From contig DFBP01000160.1 of NCBI GenBank assembly GCA_002366685.1, forward strand, positions 1,648 to 6,913: a stretch of 5,266 nucleotides of DNA, in the 5' to 3' direction. The translations under genes and the position numbers were made by a program. Each line of letters starts with the position of its first letter. The first letter of the stretch is position 1. The notes under the pieces were generated by a model. The model ran no database searches. It had not been told where the DNA came from and saw nothing but the letters and a program-made list of their open reading frames with translations. This document shows, one piece after another, positions 1 to 5,266 of the stretch. The DNA comes from Rhodobacterales bacterium UBA3077. GTDB lineage: Bacteria; Pseudomonadota; Alphaproteobacteria; Rhodobacterales; Rhodobacteraceae.

Positions 1-681
1 AACATAGAAAACCGTAAAGCCGATTTCAGGGCCAAACTGCCCGAAAGCCATTCCAAACAGGCTGAGCGGGGCCAGAAAAATCACCAATGGCGGGCGCAGG
101 GCCTGGGGCGGCCGTCCGCGCAGCAATTTTGCGGCTAGTTGATAGGTTAACACCAGAAAAGCGATAAAGCTTAGATAAGCGAGCGCTTGGCTGAGCATAT
201 CATAGCCAAGCGGAACACCCGCTATCGGCGCAGTAATCAAGCCCACAAACGGCAAATACTGAAAAGGAGTCGGGCTCCGCCCCTCAGGGGGTGTTTTTGA
301 CAATGTGTTCATCACCAAAGTAAGGATTGCCACATGCAAGAGCACGCCCGCCCACCAAACCCAGTGGGCCACGTTGCCATAAGGGAGAAGCCCTGCCGAC
401 AAAACAATCATGCCCATGGAGATAGCTGAAAGACCCGCACGCCCAGGGGGTGACTTTAAATCTTCGGCCAGAACACCGGGCCGGACAATGAATTTGGCCA
501 AATAGGATGCTGCAAAAAAGATGAACATCGCCACAGCGATTCCCAGTAAAAGGTCGCCAATTGCGGCGGTAAACCCGAAAGCACTGCCAAGCCCGCGCCA
601 CGAAAGAGAAAGGCCCAACAGACCAAGTATAACTGGAAAGGCTGCGGGTGGCGTGCTGCGCCAGAGTGGTTGTCTTGTCAT
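1..681 (-). CDS. TDT-family (TehA/SLAC1-like) membrane transporter, 3' end cut by window edge
   Basis: I translated this frame by hand from the ATG at 681-679. It stays open for 227 codons to the window edge, so the C-terminus is missing (about a third, if the family's usual ~320-330 aa applies). The protein is very hydrophobic. Likely membrane helices lie near residues 14-33, 40-65, 82-100, 104-126, 141-160, 163-187 and 197-215. The N-terminal FPVILGLLGLSLSWRG (15-30) and the later LRPPLVIFLAPLSLFG (195-210) resemble the conserved helix segments of the tellurite-resistance/dicarboxylate transporter (TDT) family, the fold of TehA and the plant SLAC1 anion channel. Such proteins sit in the inner membrane and pass small anions; TDT relatives include sulfite and C4-dicarboxylate exporters. 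The substrate cannot be read here. The gene lies 119 nt downstream of rlmE on the same strand and appears to have its own promoter and operator-like repeats. The family call is firm, the substrate unknown; a 'tellurium resistance' label would be homology only. Confidence 0.8.
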   Translation of the reverse strand, partial: MTRQPLWRSTPPAAFPVILGLLGLSLSWRGLGSAFGFTAAIGDLLLGIAVAMFIFFAASYLAKFIVRPGVLAEDLKSPPGRAGLSAISMGMIVLSAGLLPYGNVAHWVWWAGVLLHVAILTLVMNTLSKTPPEGRSPTPFQYLPFVGLITAPIAGVPLGYDMLSQALAYLSFIAFLVLTYQLAAKLLRGRPPQALRPPLVIFLAPLSLFGMAFGQFGPEIGFTVFYV

Positions 682-699
682 AATTTGCCCCGAATAAAT

Positions 700-719
700 T
701 TCACATAAGATAATGTGAA
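700..719. repeat. Inverted repeat, operator-like (7-bp arms, 6-nt spacer)
   Basis: TTCACAT (700-706) and ATGTGAA (713-719) are perfect inverted copies around a 6-nt spacer. The repeat covers the candidate -10 of the TDT transporter gene and begins 18 nt upstream of its start codon. Its size and place fit a dimeric repressor site, for example of ArsR, TetR or MarR type. I cannot name the regulator and none is encoded in the window. As an RNA hairpin it would be weak and AT-rich, so a terminator for rlmE is a less likely reading. Confidence 0.5.
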
Positions 720-738
720 TGTAATGAGGCAATTACAA
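710..738 (-). promoter_or_regulatory. Candidate sigma70-type promoter of the TDT transporter gene
   Basis: Read on the minus strand, TTGTAA (738-733) is followed after exactly 17 nt by CATTAT (715-710). Each hexamer matches four of six consensus positions. Transcription would start near 703, giving a leader of about 20 nt before the ATG at 681. A short G-run (GGGGC, 8-12 nt before the ATG) is the only Shine-Dalgarno candidate. The -35 falls in one inverted repeat and the -10 in the other, so a bound repressor would block polymerase. Inferred from sequence only. Confidence 0.45.
720..737. repeat. Second inverted repeat, adjoining the first (6-bp arms, 6-nt spacer)
   Basis: TGTAAT (720-725) and ATTACA (732-737) are perfect inverted copies around a 6-nt spacer, directly abutting the repeat at 700-719. 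The neighbouring half-sites ATGTGAA (713-719) and ATGTAAT (719-725) are also near-identical direct repeats 6 bp apart. The right arm overlaps the candidate -35 of the transporter gene. The pair may be a double operator for one regulator. Six-base arms alone would be weak evidence; the pairing and position make it worth listing. Confidence 0.35.
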
Positions 739-800
739 GAGCAACTTCACCACCGCGCCGATTCGCCACAATCATACCTGAGATGGATCGAAATGTGCTT

Positions 801-1535
801 TTATGCTTCCTCTTCGTTTCGACCTATGAAGCCTGTTGCAACCACAAACTTTTCCGAGCTGTCTTTGCGGCTACTCGGCGGTTTAACATGCAAGACTTTC
901 TTGAAGTTGGCGCGCAGCATTTTCATGACGTCAGCCTCGGCACCGCCGGCTAAAACCTTTGCCACAAATGTTCCGCCCGGTTCCAGCACATCAATTGCAA
1001 AATAGAGCGCGGCCTCGACCAGCGCCATTATGCGAATATGGTCAGCGCCTTTGTGCCCCGATGAAAACGGGGCCATGTCGGACATAACGACATCTGCAGA
1101 ACCACCCAGCCAATCTTTAACTTTAACATCCGCATCATCTTCCAGAAAATCCAACACATGGATTTCAGCACCTGCCACGTGCTCGACGTCCTGAATATCA
1201 ATTCCCAATACAGAGCCGATCCGCTTTCCTTTGTTCTCGCCCAGCGCATTCACACGCGCAACGGCCACCTGACACCACCCGCCGGGTGCGCATCCAAGGT
1301 CAACCACTTTGGCACCAGGTAGTAAAAATCGGTATCTGTCATCCAACTCCATGATTTTATAGGCAGCTCTACCCCGGTATCCTTCGCGTTTTGCGCGTTG
1401 GACATAGGGGTCATTCAACTGCCGCTCCAACCAGAGCGTACTGGCAATTTTGCGACCTTTGGCCGACTTCACCCGCACTTTCAGATCGCGCTGCCCACGA
1501 CCGGAGTTTTTGATCTTTTGGCCGGGTTTTCTCAT
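801..1535 (-). CDS. rlmE: 23S rRNA (uridine-2'-O)-methyltransferase RlmE (RrmJ/FtsJ)
   Basis: This 244-aa cytosolic enzyme transfers a methyl group from S-adenosylmethionine to the 2'-OH of the A-loop uridine of 23S rRNA (U2552 in E. coli), a late step in 50S subunit maturation. The SAM-binding motif [11 protein letters not shown] is at residues 77-87, followed by the acidic GIDIQ (111-115). The K-D-K-E catalytic tetrad of the family is complete: K60 in [10 protein letters not shown]153 in MSDMAP, K193 in FVAKV and E228 in [11 protein letters not shown]. The N-terminus carries a lysine/arginine-rich extension of about 20 residues compared with the 209-aa E. coli enzyme, probably disordered and RNA-binding. 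The start codon overlaps the stop of the upstream phosphatase gene as ATGA (1535-1532). A Shine-Dalgarno-like AAAGGAC lies inside that gene's end, so the two are probably co-transcribed and translationally coupled. Nothing is missing. Confidence 0.95.
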   Translation of the reverse strand: MRKPGQKIKNSGRGQRDLKVRVKSAKGRKIASTLWLERQLNDPYVQRAKREGYRGRAAYKIMELDDRYRFLLPGAKVVDLGCAPGGWCQVAVARVNALGENKGKRIGSVLGIDIQDVEHVAGAEIHVLDFLEDDADVKVKDWLGGSADVVMSDMAPFSSGHKGADHIRIMALVEAALYFAIDVLEPGGTFVAKVLAGGAEADVMKMLRANFKKVLHVKPPSSRKDSSEKFVVATGFIGRNEEEA

Positions 1536-2635
1536 AATTGGTCCTTAAAAGCGCCATCTGCGTTCATCATGGAATATAGCATTCCTTCGCGAAGCCCTCT
1601 ATCTGCCACGCTAATATGTTTAGTTGGCCAAATGCGCAATATGGTTTGCAAAATTGCGGATCCCGACATGATGAGCTGCGCACGGTCGCGCCCTATTCCC
1701 GGCTCGTCCCGACGACCAGCGGGACCAAGCTTCAAAAAACGATCCACGACGCGGTTAACATCAACGCTGCCCAGTGACATTCCATCGACCTGATTTCGGT
1801 CATAGCGTTTGAGCCCCAAATGCATGGAGCCAACGGTCGTAATGGTGCCAGAGGTACCAATCACTTGCAGGCCATCCATCATTTCCAAGGTTCCCCCTAC
1901 GATATAGGGGGCGAAATCGACCAGCATTTCTTCAAAATACCAAGCCATGAGCGCAAACCGCGCCGAATCGTCCCCGACATCGGAATAGCGCTGTAAAAGC
2001 GTAGCCACGCCTAGTGGCACCGAAATCCAGTCTACCACTTTGGCACCAAGTGGCATGTTAATGCCTTTGGTCCCCGTCCCCGGGCTAAGCTCCATCATGG
2101 CTTTGGTTTTATCTTCAGGCGCTACCTCGCTCAGATCTATCCAGACAAGCTCGGTGGAGCCGCCACCGATATCTATTACCAGTACCTGCTTGGATTGAGG
2201 CGCAACCAAAGGAGCGCAACCGACAACCGCAAGGCGCGCCTCTTCGGAAGGGCGAATGATCTCAAGCTTCAAGCCAGTTTCAGAGCGAATGCGGTTCATG
2301 AATTTTTCGCCGTTTATGGCGCGCCTACAGGCTTCGGTTGCAACGAGCCGTTGCGCGACCACACCCTTTAGCCGAAGTTTTTTTGCGCAAACATGCAGGG
2401 CCTGCACGGTGCGCGATATTCCGGCATTGGAAAGCGACCCGGTGCGCTCTAGCTCAAGGCCAAGCCGCACAGACTTCGAAAAAGCATCGACAATCTGAAA
2501 ATGCCCGCCTTTTGGCGTGGCAATCAGCATCCTGCAACTATTCGTACCTAAATCAAGCGCCGCATAAAACGGCCCCTCCCCCATACGGGAAGCGGTTTTC
2601 GACGCCAGACCCGGTGGTCGAGCATTATTCTTCAT
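1532..2635 (-). CDS. Ppx/GppA-family phosphatase (exopolyphosphatase or pppGpp phosphohydrolase), single-domain form
   Basis: This 367-aa member of the ASKHA (actin/hsp70/sugar kinase) superfamily should hydrolyse the terminal phosphate of polyphosphate and/or pppGpp in the cytosol; sequence alone does not separate the two. Visible motifs are the first phosphate loop [13 protein letters not shown] (25-37), the catalytic glutamate region RPSEEARLA (128-136, E131 or E132), the second phosphate loop [11 protein letters not shown] (153-163), the adenosine-type motif IGTSGTITT (259-267) and the C-terminal [13 protein letters not shown] (317-329) with [11 protein letters not shown] (343-353). The protein stops after this catalytic core. 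It lacks the C-terminal HD-like domains of E. coli Ppx and GppA (about 500 aa), as is usual in alphaproteobacteria. The ATG at 2635 gives a 20-residue polar N-terminal tail and has no strong Shine-Dalgarno; an in-frame ATG at codon 18 is a possible alternative start. The gene lies 66 nt downstream of metF and overlaps rlmE by 4 nt. Confidence 0.9.
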   Translation of the reverse strand: MKNNARPPGLASKTASRMGEGPFYAALDLGTNSCRMLIATPKGGHFQIVDAFSKSVRLGLELERTGSLSNAGISRTVQALHVCAKKLRLKGVVAQRLVATEACRRAINGEKFMNRIRSETGLKLEIIRPSEEARLAVVGCAPLVAPQSKQVLVIDIGGGSTELVWIDLSEVAPEDKTKAMMELSPGTGTKGINMPLGAKVVDWISVPLGVATLLQRYSDVGDDSARFALMAWYFEEMLVDFAPYIVGGTLEMMDGLQVIGTSGTITTVGSMHLGLKRYDRNQVDGMSLGSVDVNRVVDRFLKLGPAGRRDEPGIGRDRAQLIMSGSAILQTILRIWPTKHISVADRGLREGMLYSMMNADGAFKDQL

Positions 2636-2653
2636 TGATCAAGCCAATCTCTG

Positions 2654-2669
2654 CCCCGCCTCGGCGGGG
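2654..2669 (-). terminator. GC-rich hairpin between metF and the Ppx/GppA gene; possible weak terminator
   Basis: CCCCGC (2654-2659) pairs with GCGGGG (2664-2669) around a 4-nt loop. The stem is all G-C and lies 33 nt after the metF stop and 19 nt before the phosphatase start. Neither strand has a U-run after the stem, so this is not a classic intrinsic terminator. It could attenuate read-through, protect the metF 3' end, or lie in the leader of the phosphatase mRNA near its ribosome site. Confidence 0.35.
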
Positions 2670-2675
2670 TGTTTG

Positions 2676-2690
2676 GATATAGGCTATATC
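2676..2690. repeat. Perfect 15-bp palindrome, operator-like
   Basis: GATATAG (2676-2682) and CTATATC (2684-2690) are perfect inverted copies around one central base. The palindrome lies between the metF stop (2702) and the hairpin at 2654-2669. It may be a regulator-binding site for the phosphatase-rlmE pair. It also contains TATA-like hexamers that could act as a -10, although I found no convincing -35 at proper spacing. No regulator can be named from the window. Confidence 0.35.
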
Positions 2691-2701
2691 ACCTTCGGGG
2701 T

Positions 2702-3595
2702 TTACGCAACCAGTCCGTTTTGCGCAGCAAAGCTGTTAACAGGCACACCGAGGCCACGACAAATGTTGTAAGTGAGGTCTGGATTGTTGAGCGTATAGAA
2801 ATGCAAGTGTTGCACACCTTCGTTCATCAGATCGTCACACAATTCGGTCGCGAGTGCGGTTGAAAGAATTCCGGTTTCTTCCAGCGAATTTGCATTGTTG
2901 AAGGCTTTATGCATCCAGTCCGGTACGGTGGCTTTGCACATAGCGGCAAAGCGGGTCATTTTCTGGAAATCCTCGACCGGCAGAATGCCCGGAATAATCG
3001 GTACATTGATACCCGATTTCACCGCAAGGTCACGGAAGCGCAGGAAGTCGTCTATCTCGAAGAAGAATTGTGTGATCGCCTGCGAAGCGCCCGCGTCAAC
3101 TTTGCGCTTCAGGTTCTCGACGTCAGACTTCAGAGATTCGGCTTCGGGGTGCTTCTCTGGATAAGCGGCAACAGAGATGTCAAAATCACCCTCCGCTTTG
3201 AGCCCTGCCACAAGTTCAGCAGCAGAAGCAAAACCGTCAGGATGCGGCGTGAAATGGCTTTCACCTTTAGGAGCATCGCCCCTTAATGCCACGATCCTTT
3301 TTACGCCCTTGCGCGCATAGCTTCGTGCCACTTCAAGCGTTTCCTCGCGAGACGCTCCAACACAAGTCAGATGCCCGGCAATATTCAGCCTCGCCCGGTC
3401 CTTGATGGTTGTGATAGCCGACATGGTCCGCTCGCGGGTGGCGCCGCCCGCACCGTAGGTCACCGAGACAAATTGCGGCGCTAGCGGCGCAAGACGCTCA
3501 ACCGAACGCCATAACCTCAGATTCGCAGCTGTCGAGTGTGGGGGAAAAAATTCAAAGGACAGACTCGGGGTCTGTTTTTCTGTTTCTGTGTGCAT
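2702..3595 (-). CDS. metF: Methylenetetrahydrofolate reductase MetF
   Basis: This 297-aa cytosolic FAD enzyme reduces 5,10-methylene-THF to 5-methyl-THF with NAD(P)H, supplying the methyl group for methionine synthesis. It has the normal bacterial length (E. coli MetF is 296 aa). Family signatures are intact: FEFFPP (14-19) with catalytic E15, SVTYGAGGATRERT (44-57), HLTCVG (75-80), LRGD (104-107) with the flavin-contacting D107, AAYPEKHPEA (143-152) and the substrate loop ITQFFF (174-179) with Q176. It is the canonical enzyme, in contrast to the divergent homologue at 4044-4928. It is transcribed away from the plus-strand C1 operon across a 133-nt gap, with its own candidate promoter there. 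No strong Shine-Dalgarno precedes the ATG, only a weak GGACC 2-6 nt upstream. The start is supported by the short distance to the conserved FEFFPP. The phosphatase gene follows on the same strand. Confidence 0.96.
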   Translation of the reverse strand: MHTETEKQTPSLSFEFFPPHSTAANLRLWRSVERLAPLAPQFVSVTYGAGGATRERTMSAITTIKDRARLNIAGHLTCVGASREETLEVARSYARKGVKRIVALRGDAPKGESHFTPHPDGFASAAELVAGLKAEGDFDISVAAYPEKHPEAESLKSDVENLKRKVDAGASQAITQFFFEIDDFLRFRDLAVKSGINVPIIPGILPVEDFQKMTRFAAMCKATVPDWMHKAFNNANSLEETGILSTALATELCDDLMNEGVQHLHFYTLNNPDLTYNICRGLGVPVNSFAAQNGLVA

Positions 3596-3630
3596 CGGTC
3601 CATACCGTCAATGAGTTTTGCAATAGCGAC

Positions 3631-3658
3631 ACCATACAGGCTTTTTCCGACATTTCAA
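3631..3658 (-). promoter_or_regulatory. Candidate sigma70-type promoter of metF
   Basis: On the minus strand, TTGAAA (3658-3653) and TATGGT (3636-3631) are separated by 16 nt, each with four of six consensus bases. Transcription would start near 3624, giving a metF leader of about 30 nt. The site lies in the 133-nt divergent gap 3596-3728. For the plus-strand operon I see only a poor candidate: TTTCAA at 3653-3658 and CATACT at 3675-3680, 16 nt apart. It would overlap the metF -35, so polymerase binding in the two directions could compete. I compared the gap by eye with remembered SAM-II, SAM/SAH and SAH riboswitch patterns and found no match. Confidence 0.4.
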
Positions 3659-3728
3659 CAGCGTTAGCGCCGCACATACTTTACAAACCCGCTCCTTGCG
3701 CCCAAATGGCAGGAAAAGGAGAGCATAA

Positions 3729-4031
3729 ATGGCAAAAGTGGTTATTGTTTACTGGCGGGATATTCCGGCACAGGTAATTGTTGGCAAAGGGCGGCGCGCG
3801 GCCAAGGTTCAGCTCGCAGAGCGATTCGAGCAGGCGATTGATCGCGCTGCGATGAAAACCGGTGCTGCCGGCACGGATGAATATCTGGCCGAATGGCGCA
3901 GATCGGCGCCAGTTGAGGTCTCGGGTGACGATGAAAAGGTCGCAAAAGAGCAGGCCGAAACGCTGGAGCGGGAATACGATCAGGACAAGATCAAATCCCT
4001 TATTGCGAATGATGGCTGGGAGCCAGCCTGA
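3729..4031 (+). CDS. Small 'Virulence_fact'-family protein of a one-carbon operon, function unknown
   Basis: This 100-aa soluble protein has no signal peptide or membrane segment. The N-terminal half carries the block I recognise as the Pfam 'Virulence_fact' family: VVIVYWRDIPAQVIVGKGRR (4-23), then a basic amphipathic stretch with RFEQAIDRAAM (32-42) and DEYLAEWRR (50-58). The C-terminal third is acidic and helical, rich in E, D, K and Q, and ends in GWEPA. The family name comes from annotation history; nothing here suggests virulence. The start is well supported by a strong AAGGAGAG at 3716-3723, 5 nt before the ATG. The gene leads an operon with a MetF-like protein 12 nt downstream and a methyl-THF:corrinoid methyltransferase after that. 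From this context I infer a role in folate or corrinoid methyl transfer, such as an accessory or small subunit. The family call is confident; the function is not known. Confidence 0.82.
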   Translation: MAKVVIVYWRDIPAQVIVGKGRRAAKVQLAERFEQAIDRAAMKTGAAGTDEYLAEWRRSAPVEVSGDDEKVAKEQAETLEREYDQDKIKSLIANDGWEPA

Positions 4032-4043
4032 AACGGAGTGTAA

Positions 4044-4928
4044 ATGAACGTCGTGACCCTGAACTCTGCCCCGACCCCCAAAGGATTTCTGAACGGTTTT
4101 TCGATCGAGGTGATGCCGCGTACCGCCGCAAAAATCCATGATTTTAACGCAATTCTACCAAAGGGCACGCGGGTATATATTGCGCATATTGATGGCACAC
4201 CGATTAAAGAAATGCTCACAACTGCCGCAAGGCTAAAAGCCGAAGGCTTCGAGGTTATGCCGCATTTTCCGGCGCGGATCATTGCAGATGCTGCCACGCT
4301 TGAAGACTGGGTTAAAAAATATGCAGATTTGGGCATTTCTTCTGCCCTATTGCTGGCAGGCGGTGTGGACACCCCCGTGGGCGACTTCTCGGACTCAATG
4401 CAGTTGATGGAAAGCGGCGTTTTTGATCGGTATGGCTTTAACCGCTTACACATAGCGGGCCACCCCGAGGGGAACAAAGATATCGGCGCTGAAGAAGAAG
4501 TGATGGCAGCCTTGAAGTGGAAAAGTGACTTCAAAAACCGGACCGATGCGCAAATGGCAATAGCCACACAATTTGTTTTTGAAGCTCAGCCTGTGATCGA
4601 CTGGACAATTCGGATGGCTGAAGCCGGTGTGAATTTGCCGGTTCATATCGGGGTCGCCGGACCTGCAAAATTGCAGACTCTCATCAAGTTCTCGATGGCG
4701 TGTGGTGTGGGCGCGAGCCTGCGAGTGCTCACACGGCGGGCACGCGATATCACAAAGCTGATGCGCCCGTTCACACCGGAAACAGTGTTGAGCGACCTCG
4801 CAGCGCATAAAGCTGCCAACCCTGACTTTCCGATAGAATCGGTGCATTTCTTTCCGCTTGGTGGCATACGGGCTACAACCGACTATATTTCATCGCAAAA
4901 CGACGCGGCGACACGCCTGCGAGCCTAA
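4044..4928 (+). CDS. Divergent methylenetetrahydrofolate reductase-like protein
   Basis: This 294-aa protein has MetF length and MetF landmarks in order but with altered core motifs. FEFFPP of MetF becomes IEVMPR (21-26), keeping the catalytic-type E22. SVTYGAGG becomes VYIAHIDG (44-51). The flavin-side histidine is kept in MPHFPAR (72-78). LRGD becomes LAGGVD (104-109). AAYPEKH becomes IAGHPEGN (137-144). ITQFFF becomes IATQFVFE (173-180) with Q176 kept, and VPIIPGILP becomes LPVHIGVAGP. The TIM-barrel fold and perhaps flavin and folate binding are therefore likely, but folate contacts may differ, and methylene-THF reductase activity cannot be assumed. GGAG at 4035-4038 supports the ATG at 4044. 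The gene lies 12 nt after the Virulence_fact gene and 9 nt before a methyl-THF:corrinoid methyltransferase gene. That placement suggests it makes, uses or channels methyl-THF for that enzyme. It could be a second reductase, a partner subunit, or a folate enzyme with another reaction. Confidence 0.8.
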   Translation: MNVVTLNSAPTPKGFLNGFSIEVMPRTAAKIHDFNAILPKGTRVYIAHIDGTPIKEMLTTAARLKAEGFEVMPHFPARIIADAATLEDWVKKYADLGISSALLLAGGVDTPVGDFSDSMQLMESGVFDRYGFNRLHIAGHPEGNKDIGAEEEVMAALKWKSDFKNRTDAQMAIATQFVFEAQPVIDWTIRMAEAGVNLPVHIGVAGPAKLQTLIKFSMACGVGASLRVLTRRARDITKLMRPFTPETVLSDLAAHKAANPDFPIESVHFFPLGGIRATTDYISSQNDAATRLRA

Positions 4929-4937
4929 GGAACCAGA

Positions 4938-5266
<329 letters not shown>

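Noticed and set aside
284..601. A 105-codon minus-strand open frame inside the transporter region
   Set aside because: It is out of frame with the ATG at 681, rich in Cys, Arg, Gly and Trp, and matches no family. The +1-shifted frame from 681 gives a coherent TDT membrane protein over the whole stretch.
715..1005. Plus-strand open frame starting in the rlmE-transporter gap
   Set aside because: Most of it is antisense to the certain rlmE gene, it has no Shine-Dalgarno, and its start lies inside the inverted repeats. Its composition looks like a shadow.
1398..1793. Plus-strand open frame of 131 codons across the rlmE/phosphatase junction
   Set aside because: It is antisense to two well-supported genes and has no recognisable motifs.
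3596..3728. Possible SAM, SAH or cobalamin riboswitch before the C1 operon or metF
   Set aside because: The gap is short and I could not see the conserved cores of the SAM-II, SAM/SAH, SAH or cobalamin classes on either strand. A covariance-model search would settle it; a significant hit would overturn this.
3681..4139. Minus-strand open frame of 152 codons opposite the Virulence_fact gene
   Set aside because: It lies antisense to a gene with a strong Shine-Dalgarno and a recognised family block; the Cys/Arg/Phe-rich translation looks non-coding.
4044..4928. The MetF-like gene as a decaying pseudogene copy of metF
   Set aside because: The frame is intact at full length, has good ribosome signals and tight operon spacing, and its changes are concentrated in motifs while key residues are kept. 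That fits divergence under selection better than decay.

Overview
The gene content points to an alphaproteobacterium, most likely of the Rhodobacterales (Roseobacter/Rhodobacter type). Three things suggest this: a single-domain Ppx/GppA phosphatase overlapping rlmE, a TDT/SLAC1 transporter beside it, and above all a small 'Virulence_fact' protein followed by a divergent MetF-like protein and a free-standing methyltetrahydrofolate:corrinoid methyltransferase. The assignment rests on recalled family and neighbourhood patterns, not on a search. Base composition is moderate and looks even across the window. I see no mobile element, tRNA, rRNA or CRISPR array.

Left part, all on the minus strand (read from right to left): canonical metF (3595-2702), a 66-nt gap with a GC-rich hairpin and a 15-bp palindrome, a Ppx/GppA-family phosphatase (2635-1532), 23S rRNA 2'-O-methyltransferase rlmE (1535-801, overlapping its neighbour by ATGA), a 119-nt gap with two adjacent inverted repeats over a plausible promoter, and a TDT-family (TehA/SLAC1-like) membrane transporter cut off by the left edge (681-1).

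Right part, on the plus strand: a 133-nt divergent promoter region (3596-3728), then a tight operon of a 100-aa Virulence_fact-family protein (3729-4031), a divergent MetF-like protein (4044-4928) and a methyltetrahydrofolate:corrinoid methyltransferase cut by the right edge (4938-5266). Gaps are 12 and 9 nt, each with a Shine-Dalgarno sequence.

The main theme is folate one-carbon metabolism and methyl transfer to cobalamin. MetF makes 5-methyl-THF. The methyltransferase on the other side of the shared promoter has the fold and motifs of the methyl-THF-binding module of MetH, as a separate protein. In Rhodobacterales, methionine synthase is known to be split into separate polypeptides, and this gene is a candidate for its folate-binding part. 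The MetF-like protein and the Virulence_fact protein between the two have no established role, and they are the most interesting content here. The leftward gppA-rlmE pair is ordinary housekeeping; the transporter's regulatory region is a secondary point of interest.
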